A DNA stretch of 64,000 nucleotides, from positions 12,038,001 through 12,102,000 of the forward strand of contig NW_026622886.1 in the NCBI RefSeq assembly GCF_023065955.2. Direction: 5' to 3'. Within the stretch, counting starts at the first letter, position 1; each line of letters opens with the position of its first letter. Shown piece by piece: positions 10,721 to 23,324 of the stretch. The translations under genes were made by a program, and so were the position numbers. The DNA is from Ursus arctos (taxonomy: Eukaryota; Chordata; Mammalia; Carnivora; Ursidae). The notes under the pieces are model-generated. The model made no database searches, was not told the origin of the DNA, and saw only the letters and a list, made by a program, of their open reading frames with translations.

Positions 10721-13664
10721 GTTGTAAGATACATATGTATGTGTATAGACACCCATATACACACATATAAGCTTTAAAAACTATATTGTTATGCAATTTT
10801 ATTTCATTATAAATGTATATTATATACTGTATTATTAAAGCTGACGTATGTGTATGTATGTCTCTCTGGGTGTATTCCACTTACACAGATAGCATCTATA
10901 AATCCATACACCATGCTCTTGCTGCCTAAGTGAGGGAGGCATAGAAAGTCTATTTATAGATCCCTTTCCCTCTGATGACAAGGTGCAGAATGGGAGTTGG
11001 TAACTGTGGGTTGACGTCTTTGAAGAGCAAAGTCGGGCCAGAGACTGATCGAATAGTTCTTTTTGTCTGACACGTCATCTCTGTGAACGAAGGCTCCAAA
11101 AATAAGGGTAGAGAAGATGGTTTTGAGGTTCATTAGAGATGGCAGCACTTTTTCAAGGCAGCGCTGGAGCTCATTGACATCAGACTTGTGGAAGGGATGG
11201 GATGTGGCAGAGTGAGGAGTAAGGAAGAGCTAAGGTGTTGGGGTCTGTCTAGATCTGAAGAACCAAGAATGCATTCTGGTAAATGTGACCTGAACTTAGG
11301 CTCCCTCCATCTTTTGGCTGGAGTTTCTTCACTGTGAAATGGCGATGACATCTTTTGTTCGCTGCAAAGGTGAATTTGGGAATTAAGTTTTCTATCACAT
11401 CAAAGCATTTTGAAAAGTAAGAGAACATGCAAATGGAAGTCATTCTTTGTGACTAATAACAATAACTGTCCTGAGCGTCAGCACTGGCATTCAATGGCTG
11501 CTCACGCTGACAGTAGTAAGTATTCTTTCTGGTGACCACGAGACCCATCATGTCCCTCTCTGAGAAGGTTTTATATGCTATATTCTTTACCTTGTCTCAG
11601 TGCTGTGGGGTAAGCCGTAGTGTCCCATTTACTGACGCAGAAACCGAAACAGAGAAACAAAGCAATTTGCCGCAGTGATGATTGCCGCCAGCAGAGATGT
11701 TTGCAGACATTCCTTATGAAAAACGATGTACATCGCTGAGAAATTATCAAATCATTCCATTTAGAGCCTCCAATTTAGAAAAGTTCAGTTCAGAGCACAG
11801 AATGCCCACGGCAGTCTCTATCATCACATGCCATCTTTGGTTCAACTTTCTCCAAAAGTCTCAAGCTACCCAGATAGGGGCGGAATAAGGCAACGTTTTT
11901 GTAAACTACAGATGTGATGTGAAGGATTCAAAGTCACACAGGGATCCAGGAAAGCGCTTGTTGTCAGGAGAAGACTTGACATTAAGAAAGACGCTCCAGC
12001 ATCCGAAGATGGGTGGCATCCCTCCCGCACAGGCCAAGGTCGTTGTGAAATGGTAGCTGCTGCATCAGAACTTCTGAACAAGTTCGTCCCTCTGTCTGGG
12101 CTTTTTCTCCTATTGCTTCCTCCATACACACCACCCTGTGTTTTCCCACTCCTATGGGAATCAATCTGATTTTTAAGTCAGTGATATCAGGATCAGTAAT
12201 TGTAAAGTGTCTGTTGGGTGCTTCCTGTCCTAGGTAGTTCTTGTGAGAGATCTGAGAAGTGTGACTTCACTCAACCGCATTTATCGGGCATTCCCCAGGC
12301 GCCAGACACTGGCCTTGGTGTTGGGGATATTGACTGAAAAGGACAAGGTCCTTTTCCTTGACAAGCTCCCCCTGGTCTAAGACTCAGCTCTTTCATTCAT
12401 TCATTCTATCAAATTTAATGAACACCCACGATATTCTTGATAGCTTAGTGGTGAAGAGCCGTTTTGGTCAAGTAAAACCTAAGGGGTGAGACATGAAATA
12501 ATGACACGATGATAAGGTCTATAATCCTTTAAACATCATTCAGAAATCCAAAATCTCGGAAGACTGAAAATTCTTTTATAACTCATTTGGCATTGGCAAT
12601 GACCCGAACTGGAGTAAGGCAATTTGTAGTTCTGTCTCACTTAGTGTGAATAGTCATGTATTTTGATAAAGATGTATTAATATATTTGATTATGGGTGTT
12701 GCCTTGGACCCTAATGAATAGTGTTACATGAAAAATAATTTATGCACCATTATAAATACATAGTAAACTATATAATACATAGTTTATGCACTATCATATA
12801 CAAAAACATTCAAATTCCCAAACTCAACCTGGAGGGTTTTGGACAAAGGATTTTGAAGTTGTCTAATGGATAAACTCAGTGGAAACTTATAGAAGGGAGA
12901 AGTCAATCCAAGTTGGAACTGTCACAGAAGGCTTCCTGTGGCAGGATTTAAACTTGACTTTGAAGAGTGGAGGATTTGAAAGAACAAAGTAGTGAATGTG
13001 ATGGGAAATAACAAGGAAGAGATCCACTTCTGTGGGCCCTGAAGGTTATACATTTTGAGGGGGTCTTTTTAAGGAAAAGAATACAAAATTATGGATATTG
13101 TTAGTTAGATGGGCTGGGAAAGACCTTTGCAGATGAAAGGGCTTAAAGCTTAAGTTATTTGTTTTTTAGTAAATTCATCTTTGAGCAAGGCCAAAAGCAT
13201 AGATCATTTATTTTACAAAGTGAAATACACCTGTAGGTCTACGAATAAATATATATGTTGGTATGTGGGAGAGAAAAGACTTGAGTTCTTGTAGGAGAAA
13301 GGAGCGAATTTGACTGTTTTCATCTTTTTGAATTGTTTGAGATTTTGAAAATTGATAACCACAACATACTGTCTTTTTAAAAAACAATCTAGGCATAATA
13401 TGTATGGCCTTTGAAAAATGGTCCAAAAAGTTGGTTTTTTTTAAAGAATGAATCTAATTATGAGTGTATTTCAGAATGAATGGCCTTTCTTAGTTTTCTC
13501 ATGTTTGATTCTGTAGCTAGTCAACTTCTAAAGTGATAAGAAGATTTGACAATCATAAATAATATAATATATTTAAGTGGCCAAACTCTTTAAAGGGAAG
13601 ATAAAGCCATATTTCATTTGAAAATTTCTTTTTAATTTTCTTTAGATTTCAGGGGATACACTAG
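10721..13664. other. No recognisable gene; weak ancient repeats
   Basis: No exon-like segment is visible. The 12250-12440 region ('cgccagacactggccttggtgttggggatattgac...cattcattcattc') and 12880-13030 ('cacagaaggcttcctgtggcaggatttaaacttgactttgaagagtgg') look like degenerate L2/MIR3-type repeats. A near-duplicate 'tttatgcac' block lies at 12740-12800. Other sequence is unassigned. Confidence 0.35.
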
Positions 13665-13866
13665 AAGGTACCTGGGTGGCTCAGATGGTTAAGCATCTGC
13701 CTTCAGCTCAGGTCATGATCTCGGGGTCCTGGGATTGAGCCCCACGTCCGGATCAAGCTCCCTGCTCGGCGGGGAGCCTGCTTCTCCCTCTCCCTCTGCT
13801 GTTCCCCCTGCTTGTGCTCTCTCATTCTCTCTGTCAAATAGATAAACAAAATCTTAAAAAAAAATC
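13665..13866 (+). mobile_element. Can-SINE (forward)
   Basis: Forward SINEC with the head acctgggtggctcagatggttaag, the pyrimidine-rich middle (cttctccctctccctctgctg) and the tail aatagataaacaaaatcttaaaaaaaaa. Its short probable duplication is ctttaga (13640 region and 13866 region). Confidence 0.92.
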
Positions 13867-14109
13867 TTTAGAGATGAATAATTTAAGATTAAAATGGAAA
13901 TGTCAATTAGACTACCTAGCAATACTCTTTTCCAAAGCTATGCACATTTATTTCAATTTATTCATAAAAATAATACTGATAGTCCATGTTTTGTGGGAAC
14001 TTCCTATGGGCCACGTACCGCTCTGATCCCTTTATCACAGTGGACCTCCACCCTCCTTTCTTTTTTGAGTCTTTTGTTTTTGCCGTGAAGATCTGATTGT
14101 AATTCTTGC

Positions 14110-14640
14110 TTGACTTCTTATTTATTTATTTTTAATAGCTTTATTAAGATATAACTCACATGTCATATACAAGTCCTCTGCTGACATTGTACCCTTTGCT
14201 GGTTTTTCAGTATTTTCACAGATCTGTGCGGCCATCTTCACAACTAGTTGTGCATTTTCATCAGCTCACGTAGAAACTCTATACCCTTAGCGATTATCTT
14301 TCCCCCTCCTGGCTCTAAATGATCACTAATCTCCTTTCTGTCCCTATACATTTCCCTATTCTGGGAATTCAGTATGAATGGGATCATATAATATGTGGCA
14401 TTTTGTGGCTGGCTTTTCCATTTCACGTAATTTGTCAAGAGTCATGCATGTGGTAGCAAGTGTCGGTATTCATTCCTGTTCATGGCCAAACAATATTCCA
14501 TCGGCTGCCTAGACCACATTTTGCTTATGCGTTCATCAGTTGATGGACATTGGGGTTGTTCCCACTTTTTGGTTATCATGAATCATGCTGCTGAAAACAC
14601 TTGTATGCAAGTTTTTGGGTGGGCATATGTCTTGATTCCT
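14110..14640 (-). mobile_element. Old L1 3' region (reverse)
   Basis: 'tttttaatagctttattaagatataactcacatgtcatata' is the complement of an L1M 3' UTR. Further right, 'tgaatgggatcatataatatgtggc...ttgatggacattggggttgttcccactttttggttatcatgaatcatgctgctg' is the complement of the region around the end of L1 ORF2. No ORF survives. Confidence 0.82.
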
Positions 14641-16039
14641 CCCGGAGGCAGTGTCTGCATGAATCCTGCCGGTACTGCCTGGCCTGTTGTTCTTATCCCC
14701 TTTCCCACAGGCGGAAACAGGGTTGCGAGGTTAGGGCACTTGTCCAAAGTCACATGACCTGTGCAAGGTGAAGCCAGGCCATAAACCACACGCTTCTCTC
14801 TAGACCAGTTCTTCTCCAAAGGTTATCCAGGCTCTCCTTTTAAGGACGTCTGAGAAATTGTACAAAAGTAATAACTGCCATTTAAATATACCCACCTCCA
14901 GCCATTTACCTGTCATCTGACTAAGTGCTACACCTGTTTCCTAAAGTGCATCCAGAAAATATCATTCTTACAAATGTTATGAGCTGCAGGGAATTAGCGC
15001 CCCTTGCACATCTTACATCATTTGTTTTTAATCACGTTTTTCTCACTTTGCCCCAAATTACACTTATGTTTCTAATATGCAGTGTGGGTAGAGTTTCGGA
15101 ATGGCAAAGACCATCCCGAAACCGTCTATTAACGAGTCCCCTCCCCCTCCCTGAATTTTTCTTTGGGATGAAATCAGTATTGCGTGTTAGTTCCTTCCTT
15201 CCCACACCTCCTCTAGGTTAAAGCTGAATTCTTTGAGATCGCGATTTTTTGTGTGTGTGTGCGACTTTAACAATATTCTCTTCACATGTCCTTGCATAAG
15301 CCCAACAATTGCTTGTTGACCCATTTTAACCTCTTTTGAGCGTCATCTTCAAAGTGTAACTGTCCTTGACAATGAAAGAGACCTTCCTATTGTCTGGTCC
15401 TTCCAGGCAATCTTTAGCACGGAGCTAAATGGCTTTCAGATGGAGGCGTTGGCCAGAGGAATGAGACAAAGTAAGCTGTTGTTCCTGAGTGACTTTGCTA
15501 AAGTTTCCCTTTTCTCTCTTAGAATGGTGCCTTTCTATAGAAGATGACAGACGTTTTGACAGGTGCAATATGCTTTGAACTGTTGTGTCCAATAATTCTT
15601 TTGTCTTGGGTTTTCCCAGCAGAGTGGTACATCTTAGGATGCTGATATGCGTATTGTTTGCTTTTCATTTACTGTGGTGAAGCCTTCCTCCTTGCTTTCC
15701 CTCCTCTTCACTCTTGAGGCCCTTTGCACGCATGTCACTAACCCAGATGGGAAGGCAGGCACTGGTGCAGGAACCTCTCCCCGAACCTCCCCCCACCCTT
15801 TTTTTTCTCAAAATGGAAATCAATTCTAGCTCAGTTTTCTCATTATTGTTTTAAAAAAAGAAAGAAAAGAAAAAAATTACTTACAGAAGGACAAAACACA
15901 GTGGCACATCAGAGGCAATGGTCGACAGAGCTAAAACCCTAATAATACTAATGCCTAACACGTAGTGAGACCCTCCGTGTGTCAGATAGTATGCTAAGAC
16001 CTTGACATGCCTTGTCTATTGTGGAAACAGTGGAAATTA
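14641..16039. other. No recognisable gene
   Basis: The 14703-14800 piece ('cacaggcggaaacagggttgcgaggttagggcacttgtccaaagtcacatgacc...') resembles a degenerate reverse MIR, as does 15945-16015. The rest is unassigned, with no splice-bounded exon. Confidence 0.4.
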
Positions 16040-16500
16040 CCTATGACCTAATAACCCAATGACACCCATTGTTTACATTTTGGAGCATACCCTTTCATAC
16101 ATTTTTCTTAGCATATTACATTTTGTACTTTTGGGGGGGGGATGAGCCCACACTGAACACACTGTTTTTTACACAGATTTATTTCCCATCACAATGAATG
16201 TGGCTATCTTTGCCAAATCAGCAAATAGTTTATATCATACCATGTTAAATACCTACATCGAATTTTGTTGTACCACCATAATTTAATTAACCAATTCATT
16301 ATGTGAGGACACTTCTGGGACTTCCAAATTTCACTATTGCAAATATTTTTTTGTGATGAATTTGATGAATATATCTTATGTATTCTTATATGTACTTTTC
16401 TGATTATTTTTATAATGTAAATTTCTAAGTGTGGAATCGCTGGTCAAAATGCATGCAAGATTTAGCTTTTGATTATCTTTTGCCCCATCCAGAAAAATTC
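16040..16500 (-). mobile_element. Ancient L1 3' region (reverse, degenerate)
   Basis: 'cattatgtgaggacacttctgggacttccaaatttcactattgcaaat...taagtgtggaatcgctggtcaaaatgcatgcaagat' matches the complement of the L1M-type ORF2 end, in the 'aggttgtttccaattttttgctattacaaacaatgctgc' class. Confidence 0.6.
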
Positions 16501-16935
16501 CTAAGTATTTCATCTGACATGTTCTCTGACTTCCAGAACTTAAGAAAGAGATGATGTTACGAAAGAGTTCGCTTAAACAGAAATAGACACCAGAGACCCT
16601 AAATTAAATCATTTTGCCTCTTCACCTTTTGCCATGGTGAATTTGATCTACATCGATTTTTCCGCTTTGGTATAACAGGGGAAAGTGTTTATCTGACAAA
16701 ATAGAGGATTCCTCTTACTTCAGGAGCTAAAACTGGAAGCATCCATGTATATAATGAAATAGTAGTAATTGTCCAACATCTAAACTGATATGGAAACAGA
16801 AATGTAATATTGTCCAGTTTGTTTCTCTGGATGTTCTTTTGTGTATTTCTATTAATTGTGGTCATTGCCTAACACCTTGTCCCAAGTATGACTAAAAAGA
16901 ACAGGCTGAACCAAGATAGGAGGGAATTGTCTAGG

Positions 16936-16985
16936 AAAGAAAATGAAAAAAAAAAAAAAAAAAGAAAGAAAAAAGAAAAGAAAAG
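16936..16985. repeat. A-rich / (GAAA)n low-complexity tract
   Basis: A long A run followed by GAAA and AAAAG units. Confidence 0.9.
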
Positions 16986-18649
16986 TTACCCCATCCCCTG
17001 TAATAAGTAATTTTACTTTGTTTTAATTCATATTTTTCATTTTATTTTTTTTTCATATTTTTCATATTAAGAAAATTTTAGAATTGGAAGAAGAAGGAAC
17101 CAACAGAGTTTGGATTTGGGGTATTGCTAACATCAGAAATAGATGCTGGGATGTTCATGTGTCTACTTTCAGAGCCATTTAAAGATACTTACAAATAAAG
17201 TGCTTCCCTACAAGCAGTATGGAGCGGAAGCCAATGCAGGGCAACATCTGTCACAAGTCTGACGTCATGGCATCTGGTTGAGAGAATGCCTGAAAAATCA
17301 AAATACCGTGCACTGTGGAAAATGACAAAGTATGGCATCGGTGGTTTGGACTGGAAAAAAAAAAAAAGACAAGATTAAATGTAAATGTTTATTGAAACTA
17401 ATGGGAAAAAATACTTAGAATTTTCAAATAAGGACACATTAAGTTGCGTAGTGTGCTCCATGTAATTTTTATTTCCAATTTGTTTTTCTTGTAAACAGTA
17501 CGGCCAGCTTACCCTTCTTACTTGGGGACTCCCCAGCCCCCACCCTTTGGCCCCCACCTCCAGCTTTCTACTTTGTCTTACACGGTGGCTCGCTGCAGCC
17601 TGAGCTGAACGGTGGCAATGAGAAATTGACTTATGCTGTGAATTCTGCTAAGCGGGACTGCTGCTTTCGCTGAAGCAGCAGGACACGGGCAGTTTGGCAG
17701 GCCATGGGTCATGTGATCCGCTGACCTCTATCTGGGCTCCGTGACTCTGCCTAGTAACAATTGATTAATGGTGTATGGTAACTCTGAGAGCAGGTCTCAT
17801 CCGTTCCCCTGAGTTTGAAGACTTCCTCATTATCTTAGGCCTTTCACTGCTGCCCTTAGGAAATTTTACTCACAAATTAGGTTGAACAAAGTCTTCTCAA
17901 AGAAAATTATTTTCGGTGTTTGGTCATTTACTGCATTGACAAAGGGTATGGGAGGCAAGTGGCGATTATAGGGCCCGGACCCCGTTCGGGCCTCCGTCCT
18001 CTGTGCTGCGGGGCTGGGTTTTCAGAAGAGGCAATGTAATGAAAACTATCCCTCGAGGGACAAGTTGGCCTCAAACTTTTTTGGGGGTGGGGGAAGAATA
18101 TCTGATTTTCGTGCTGGCCTAGAGGTTATGCATGCACTTATTTACTGAGCTTTATTACCCAATAGCCATCTGGATTTGTGACAGGCGCTGCTAATTGTCT
18201 ACCCACTACTCATTCTCTGCTTCTTAGTAACGGAACCCCGGTTTTATTTAGGGCAACAATATGCTAGGTTAAAAATACTCTCATCTCTACACTTCCTGGT
18301 AGTTAGAGTCATGCTGTCCACCTGTTCTGGTCAACGAATTATAAACAGAATTCTACGGAGAAAGCTGCCATTTTTCTGATACAAGGAGCACACACAGCTG
18401 GCATGTCCTTTGTCCCTTACTTTTCTCCTTCCTGCTTCCTGACACATGCAATACCCGGGGAGGGAGCAGCCATCTCCTGACCCTGAGGACAAGAGCCACA
18501 GGCAAAGGATGGTACGGCGGGAAGGTAGAAGGAAACTGAACTGAGGGGTGAGCCCTAAATTCTCTACCCTTGGATTTCGTCTTATGTAAGAAAGATTGAA
18601 CTCATTTGGTTAAGCCCCTGAAGTCCGGTGTCTATCATATATAATTGAG
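16986..18649. other. No recognisable gene; one possible old repeat
   Basis: The 18200-18610 part ends in 'ggatttcgtcttatgtaagaaagattgaactcatttggttaagcccctg', resembling a degenerate LTR-like ancient repeat that I could not name. The remainder is unassigned with no exon-like segment. Confidence 0.35.
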
Positions 18650-18870
18650 TATGTTCAAATCCTGGCCTATCATTTTCCACTTGGGGGATGCTCTCTGGAC
18701 CTCCATTTTCTCCTTCTACCAGGTGGGGTTGGCAAGAGCTGTCCCTACCTCAGAAGGTCGTCGTGAGGATTCAATGCAGCAGACCATGTGTGTCAAGGTC
18801 TTAGTATAATATCTGACATGGGGAAGGTGCTGATTATGTATTAGCTATTATTGTTATTACTAAGGATTTA
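18650..18870 (+). repeat. MIR SINE
   Basis: 'caaatcctggcctatcattttccacttgggggatgctctctggacctcc...tacctcagaaggtcgtcgtgaggattcaatgcag...gtcttagtataatatctgacatgg...ttagctattattgttatta' covers most of MIR. Confidence 0.88.
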
Positions 18871-19089
18871 GTGCTGGTTGTCATTGTCTCTGACGTGCCA
18901 CTGTGTTTTATCTCTGATACTCAAGTTTATCTCATCTTTTTAGAATCCAAAAGACGATCAGATATTTACGTTACTTATGCTGAGCTAGCATTTGACACAT
19001 CATTTACTTCTCATCTATTGCATGTGTACCCAATCCGTGGACAAATTGCTAAAACACAAAACAAAGTCAAATATAAACATTAGATATAA

Positions 19090-19508
19090 TTGGATTATGA
19101 TTTCTTAAATTTAAAATCAATTAACATATAGTGTATGATTAGTTTCGGGGTAGAGCTTAGTGATTCATCAGTCCATATAACCCCCAGTGCTCATCACATC
19201 ACGTGCCCTCCTTAATGTCTATCACCCAATTACCCCATCCCCACACTCACCTCCCCTCCAGCAGCCCTCAGTTTGTTTCCTAGAGTTAAGAGTCTCTTAT
19301 GGTTTGCCTCCCTCTCTGATTTCATTTTATTTTTCTTTCCCTTCCCCTATGTTTTCCTGTTTTGTTTCTTAGATTCCACATATGAGTGAAGTCATACGAT
19401 ATTTGTCTTTCTCTGAATGACTTATTTTGCTTAGCATAATACCCTCTATTTCCATCTGTGTCATTGCAAATGGCAGGATTTCCTCCTTTTTGATGGCTGA
19501 GTAATATT

Positions 19509-19549
<41 letters not shown>

Positions 19550-19620
19550 ACATATCACATTTTCTTTATCCATTCTTCTGTCGATGGACATGATTTGAGT
19601 GGCTGTTTCTATTTCCAGAG
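19090..19620 (-). mobile_element. Carnivore L1, 3' UTR and end of ORF2 (reverse)
   Basis: 'catatagtgtatgattagtttcggggtagagcttagtgattcatcag...cccagtgctcatcacatcacgtgccctccttaatg' is the complement of the carnivore L1 3' UTR. 'ccacatatgagtgaagtcatacgatatttgtctttctctgaatgactt...gatggctgagtaatattctagtg' is the complement of the ORF2 C-terminal region. A (GT)n tract has expanded inside it at 19512-19547. The antisense open frames with His-Thr runs are artefacts of that tract. Confidence 0.92.
19512..19547. repeat. (GT)n microsatellite inside L1
   Basis: About 18 GT units replace the normal 'tatatatacacac' motif of the L1. Confidence 0.95.
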
Positions 19621-20049
19621 GGACAAAGAAACTAGACTTTTTTCAAGGGAAAACAAACCATGATTCGCATCCAGATCCCCTATATGAGTACTAAATTAGA
19701 GATTCCCCTTTGTTACCAGGGGCAAGGAATCAAAAGTCGGGCTTGTGATTAAACACACACGATCGACTCAGAAGTCTTTTGCAAGCACATTACGTCCACC
19801 AAGATTTTGTGCCATCACCTAACCAAAGAAACTTTAGAATTCTCTGTCGTTAACAAGCAGAGAACTTTTATTTAGTAAACCCTCTTATGCCAGGATGGAG
19901 GGATAAAAATATGTCAGTTTGACAGCAATCCATTCCACAAATAATTTGAGTCTCTTTTAGGTATTTTTTTTCTCTGTTACCCTTAAAGTGCGTTTTTGTA
20001 ACAATGTTTTTGTAAAGCATAAGCTTCAGGAGAACTGATTTCTATTCTA

Positions 20050-20268
20050 TTTTATTTTTTTACAGATTTTATTTATTTATTTGAGAGAGAGAGATTACGA
20101 GAGATAGAACACAATCGGGGGAGGGGGAGAAGCAGGCTTCCCACTGAGCAGGGAGCCTGACATGGGGCTCGATCCCAGGACCCTGGGATCATCACCTGAT
20201 CAGAAGACAGACACTTAACCGAGTGAGCCACCCAGGCACCCCAAATAAATAAATCTTAAAAAAATACT
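20050..20268 (-). mobile_element. Can-SINE (reverse) abutting a forward SINE tail remnant
   Basis: 20050-20242 is a reverse SINEC from acagattttatttatttatttgag to gccacccaggcacccc. Directly after its head, 20243-20268 reads aaataaataaatcttaaaaaaata, which is the 3' tail of a forward-oriented SINE. The two pieces meet head against tail with no spacer. Confidence 0.88.
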
Positions 20269-20285
20269 GATGATGATGATGATAG
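20269..20285. repeat. (GAT)n short microsatellite
   Basis: Five GAT units directly after the SINE tail remnant. Confidence 0.8.
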
Positions 20286-20639
20286 CTAAAGTGTATTGAT
20301 TACTTAGTACGCGCCAGCCTATGCTAAGCATTGTATACATACCTCTGGCCAGTGAAGCATCAAAGAACTATGTTGGGCTTCTCAGGAAAGACCTACTCAA
20401 CATCACTAAAGGAGAGGTGTGTGAGAAGTCCCAGTTCAGAGCAGTGGCAGCCATTTTTACACTGGGAAGGCAGGTCAAGAGAGTTCCAGAGATGCTGGAT
20501 AATATCCCTGTTATTGCTAAACAGTCAATGGACAGCCCATCTCCAGACTTCTTGTCAACAGAATAACAAATATTTGCATGATTTAAGCCAGGTTTTCTGC
20601 CCCTTGTAAGCAAAAGCATTCCAACTGGTATAAACGATT

Positions 20640-20810
20640 ATGTATCAGACAGTGCTAAGCCTTTTATACCTTAGTCTCACAGCAATTCTAAGAGGTGGGT
20701 GTTGTCACTGCCCTCAATTTTACAGGTGAGGAAACAGGTCGAGACAGCTCATGCATCAGACCCAAATCACAGACTGTTGGTGACTCTGTGGTGGTGTCTG
20801 TGTTCCCCAC
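20640..20810 (-). repeat. MIR SINE
   Basis: 'tatcagacagtgctaagccttttataccttagtctcacagcaattctaagaggtgggtgttgtcactgccctcaattttacaggtgaggaaacaggtcg' is the reverse MIR core. A separate MIR piece ('tgattacttagtacgcgccagcctatgctaagcattg') lies at 20293-20335. Confidence 0.85.
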
Positions 20811-22827
20811 AAGGCCCTGAACCTGTGGTCGGGAGCATCAGTCACTCCTCCTTGTACCTCTAGGGGGCAGGTGGATCTCCAGAAAGCCAGCGGACTGATT
20901 ACCGAATGACTGCTCTATTTTTCATGTCCAGTTCACTCTACCCCCCTTTTTTTTTTCATATTTGTCTCAAGCGAATATAAGGTCATGGTCAAGGGACGAT
21001 GCTTGTGAACAAAACCTTCCCTTTCCCTATGTTACCAAACAGGCATGATGGAATGAAAAATAAAAAGTCCAGATAGTTCTTTATATCTACAGCAGTTTTG
21101 AAATTTTGGAAATGTGAGAAGCCCTTGCCGTGTCATTTGATGTTCTCGGGGGCGGCTTTGATTAGGAACACTTAGGGGTCAAGACTCAGGAGAGATTCAT
21201 AAATTCTGTCACAAGTCTTTGACGATACTCTGCTGCTCAAAAGCTCTCCTCATCCCCAAATTTACCTAAATGATGTCTTAGATGAAGCTGGCACAAAGTT
21301 TTCAGGCTTTTTTCCCCCTCCTAATAATTAGAGTGGACTATTAACAAAATATGTATTGCGTTTGAAAATACTTACAAGTTACCTATTCTCTCTCTGTTCT
21401 GGTTTTCTGGACCTGAAAGAGGACAAACTATTTACCAGCTCATTCATTTCATTGTCATTCACAAAACATTTATTGAACAACCACTACACATCAAGGAAGG
21501 TGACAGGCACCAGAAACTGACTAGGGTAGAAAGAAGACATTACCTTTTTCTGTAAATGTGGATAGAACCAAGTAATAGCACAGATGGCCCGCATGGATGT
21601 CTGGGTGATACGAGATAATCAGCGTCTAACCCGATGGCTTTCAAATTCAAATCTATGAAAATGAAAAGTAAAATGATAACGGTTTGGCCTGCCTTTCTTT
21701 TCTTTCCTAGTAAATGTAAAAGATAACGATTATAGCTATGAACTTTATGAATGTAATTAAAAGTAGTGGTTTGCTCTTGAAAAGTGAAGGTAACACTGAA
21801 TTCAGGTCAATTCTTGGGCAAGTGGCGAGGTTCTTCAAAGCCAGGGGGAGTCTGGAAAGTGGGAGCTGGCCCTGGTGATCGGGGCCATTTGTTGATACCC
21901 AATCTGAAGAGGAATGGAACCAGCTTTCCTGAAAGACCATTTGCCGCAGTGTCTAGAGGGTGGGGACACTTTGGAAGGATCCATGGCACAGCTAAAGAAG
22001 GGCCTTGGAAGTGAACAGTGCCGATCCAGTGCAAGCCTTCTAGAATTCGGGTAAGAATTCACCCTTCATCTGGTTGTATGGTCGATGGAGTGCTTGCTTA
22101 AGCTGTTCAGGGCCTCTCCAGCATCTACCGGTTGGAGCCAAGCCCTCAACCGAGGGTTGTGACTAGACTTCACAGTTTTGTTTGAGTCAGAAGTGCAAGG
22201 AGATCAGAGTCATACCCTGATGCCCTCTCTCTAATATTAGATGACCTTTTCAAAGAAAAAAAATGCTTAAACTGGAAAACCATTTCGTCTTACCCATCCC
22301 ACTGGTACTGCCCTAGAGAGCTCCAGCTCCCACTGCTCAATTTCCTATCTTTGGAGACTAGGGCTGGGACTATTGACACTGTTAATTTAATATAGTTGTT
22401 CCATAGCAACCCTTCAGCCAATGTTTCTGTAATTTACCCTTAGTTTCACAACTTCTTAGAACTACATTCTGGTAAGATGAGAACAAAGCACATTAACATA
22501 AAAATTAGTAATTTTTCATAAAACTAAGCAGTCCTCTAAAATTTTTTTTGCTTTTGCTAAAAAATTGTTATTTGTGTTTTAACATTTTCATTTTTGAATG
22601 AATTTGTTAAATTCCCTCACGCCCACCCCCCCAAGAAAAAAATCTTGCTGCAATTTTGATTGCAACTTTTTCGGTACACATTGAGCAATTTTGAGAAAGA
22701 AATTTACTTTAAAAAATGTTGTCAACCTATTCGTGAAAATGATTTATTTTCCAATTTATTCAGGACTTTTCTGTATCCCTTAATAGAGTTAAAAATTGTC
22801 CTGTTGAGGGTCAAATGTGTTTGTTTA
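20811..22827. other. No recognisable gene
   Basis: The 21440-21520 stretch ('acatttattgaacaaccactacacatc') is an L2/MIR3-like scrap. Overlapping open frames on both strands at 21784-22062 (up to 76 codons) have no splice support. The rest is AT-rich unassigned DNA. Confidence 0.35.
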
Positions 22828-23225
22828 TCAGTGGTTCTCTAGCGTGGTCCAGAAGCTCCTAGGGGTCCTTGATACCCTTTCAAGGAGTCTGCAAGATCAA
22901 AATGATTTTCATAATTATATCAGAAGTTATTTATTTTTTTAGTCTCATTTTCCAAAAGCTAAATGACATGTGATATAACAGATTGAATGCAGGAGATATG
23001 ACAATTAGCCAAACATTAGAGATTTCCAAAAATGTAAAACAATGCCATTCTCATTAATTTTTTGGAAGCACAGCTATTTTTCATTTAATAATATTATTTA
23101 TGTTATATGTAATAACTTTATTATAATTCTTAATATAATTTAAATTTATCATTCTTAATGTTAGGGACCTCAATAAATTGTCCAGTGTGTAAAAGGGTCC
23201 TAAAATTTAAAAATTGGAAAACCTC
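22828..23225. mobile_element. hAT-type non-autonomous DNA transposon
   Basis: The left end is cagtggttctctagcgtggtcc. The right end is the complement of cagaggttttccaattttt, giving short imperfect terminal inverted repeats. The ends also carry paired 'ggggtccttgatacc' and 'agggacctcaataaattgtccagtgtgtaaaagggtcct' blocks, as in mammalian hAT/MER elements. No transposase remains. I could not name the subfamily or see a clean 8-bp target duplication. Confidence 0.65.
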
Positions 23226-23324
23226 TGTCCTGGGTTACGGTTTGTTGCTGTTGCAAGTAGTATTTTATTTTCTATTACATTCACTAATTGGTTATTGCCA
23301 TTGGTATCTTTCAAGTAAACTTTA

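Noticed and set aside
19322..19591. Antisense frames with a His-Thr run
   Set aside because: Produced by the (GT)n tract inside a reverse L1.
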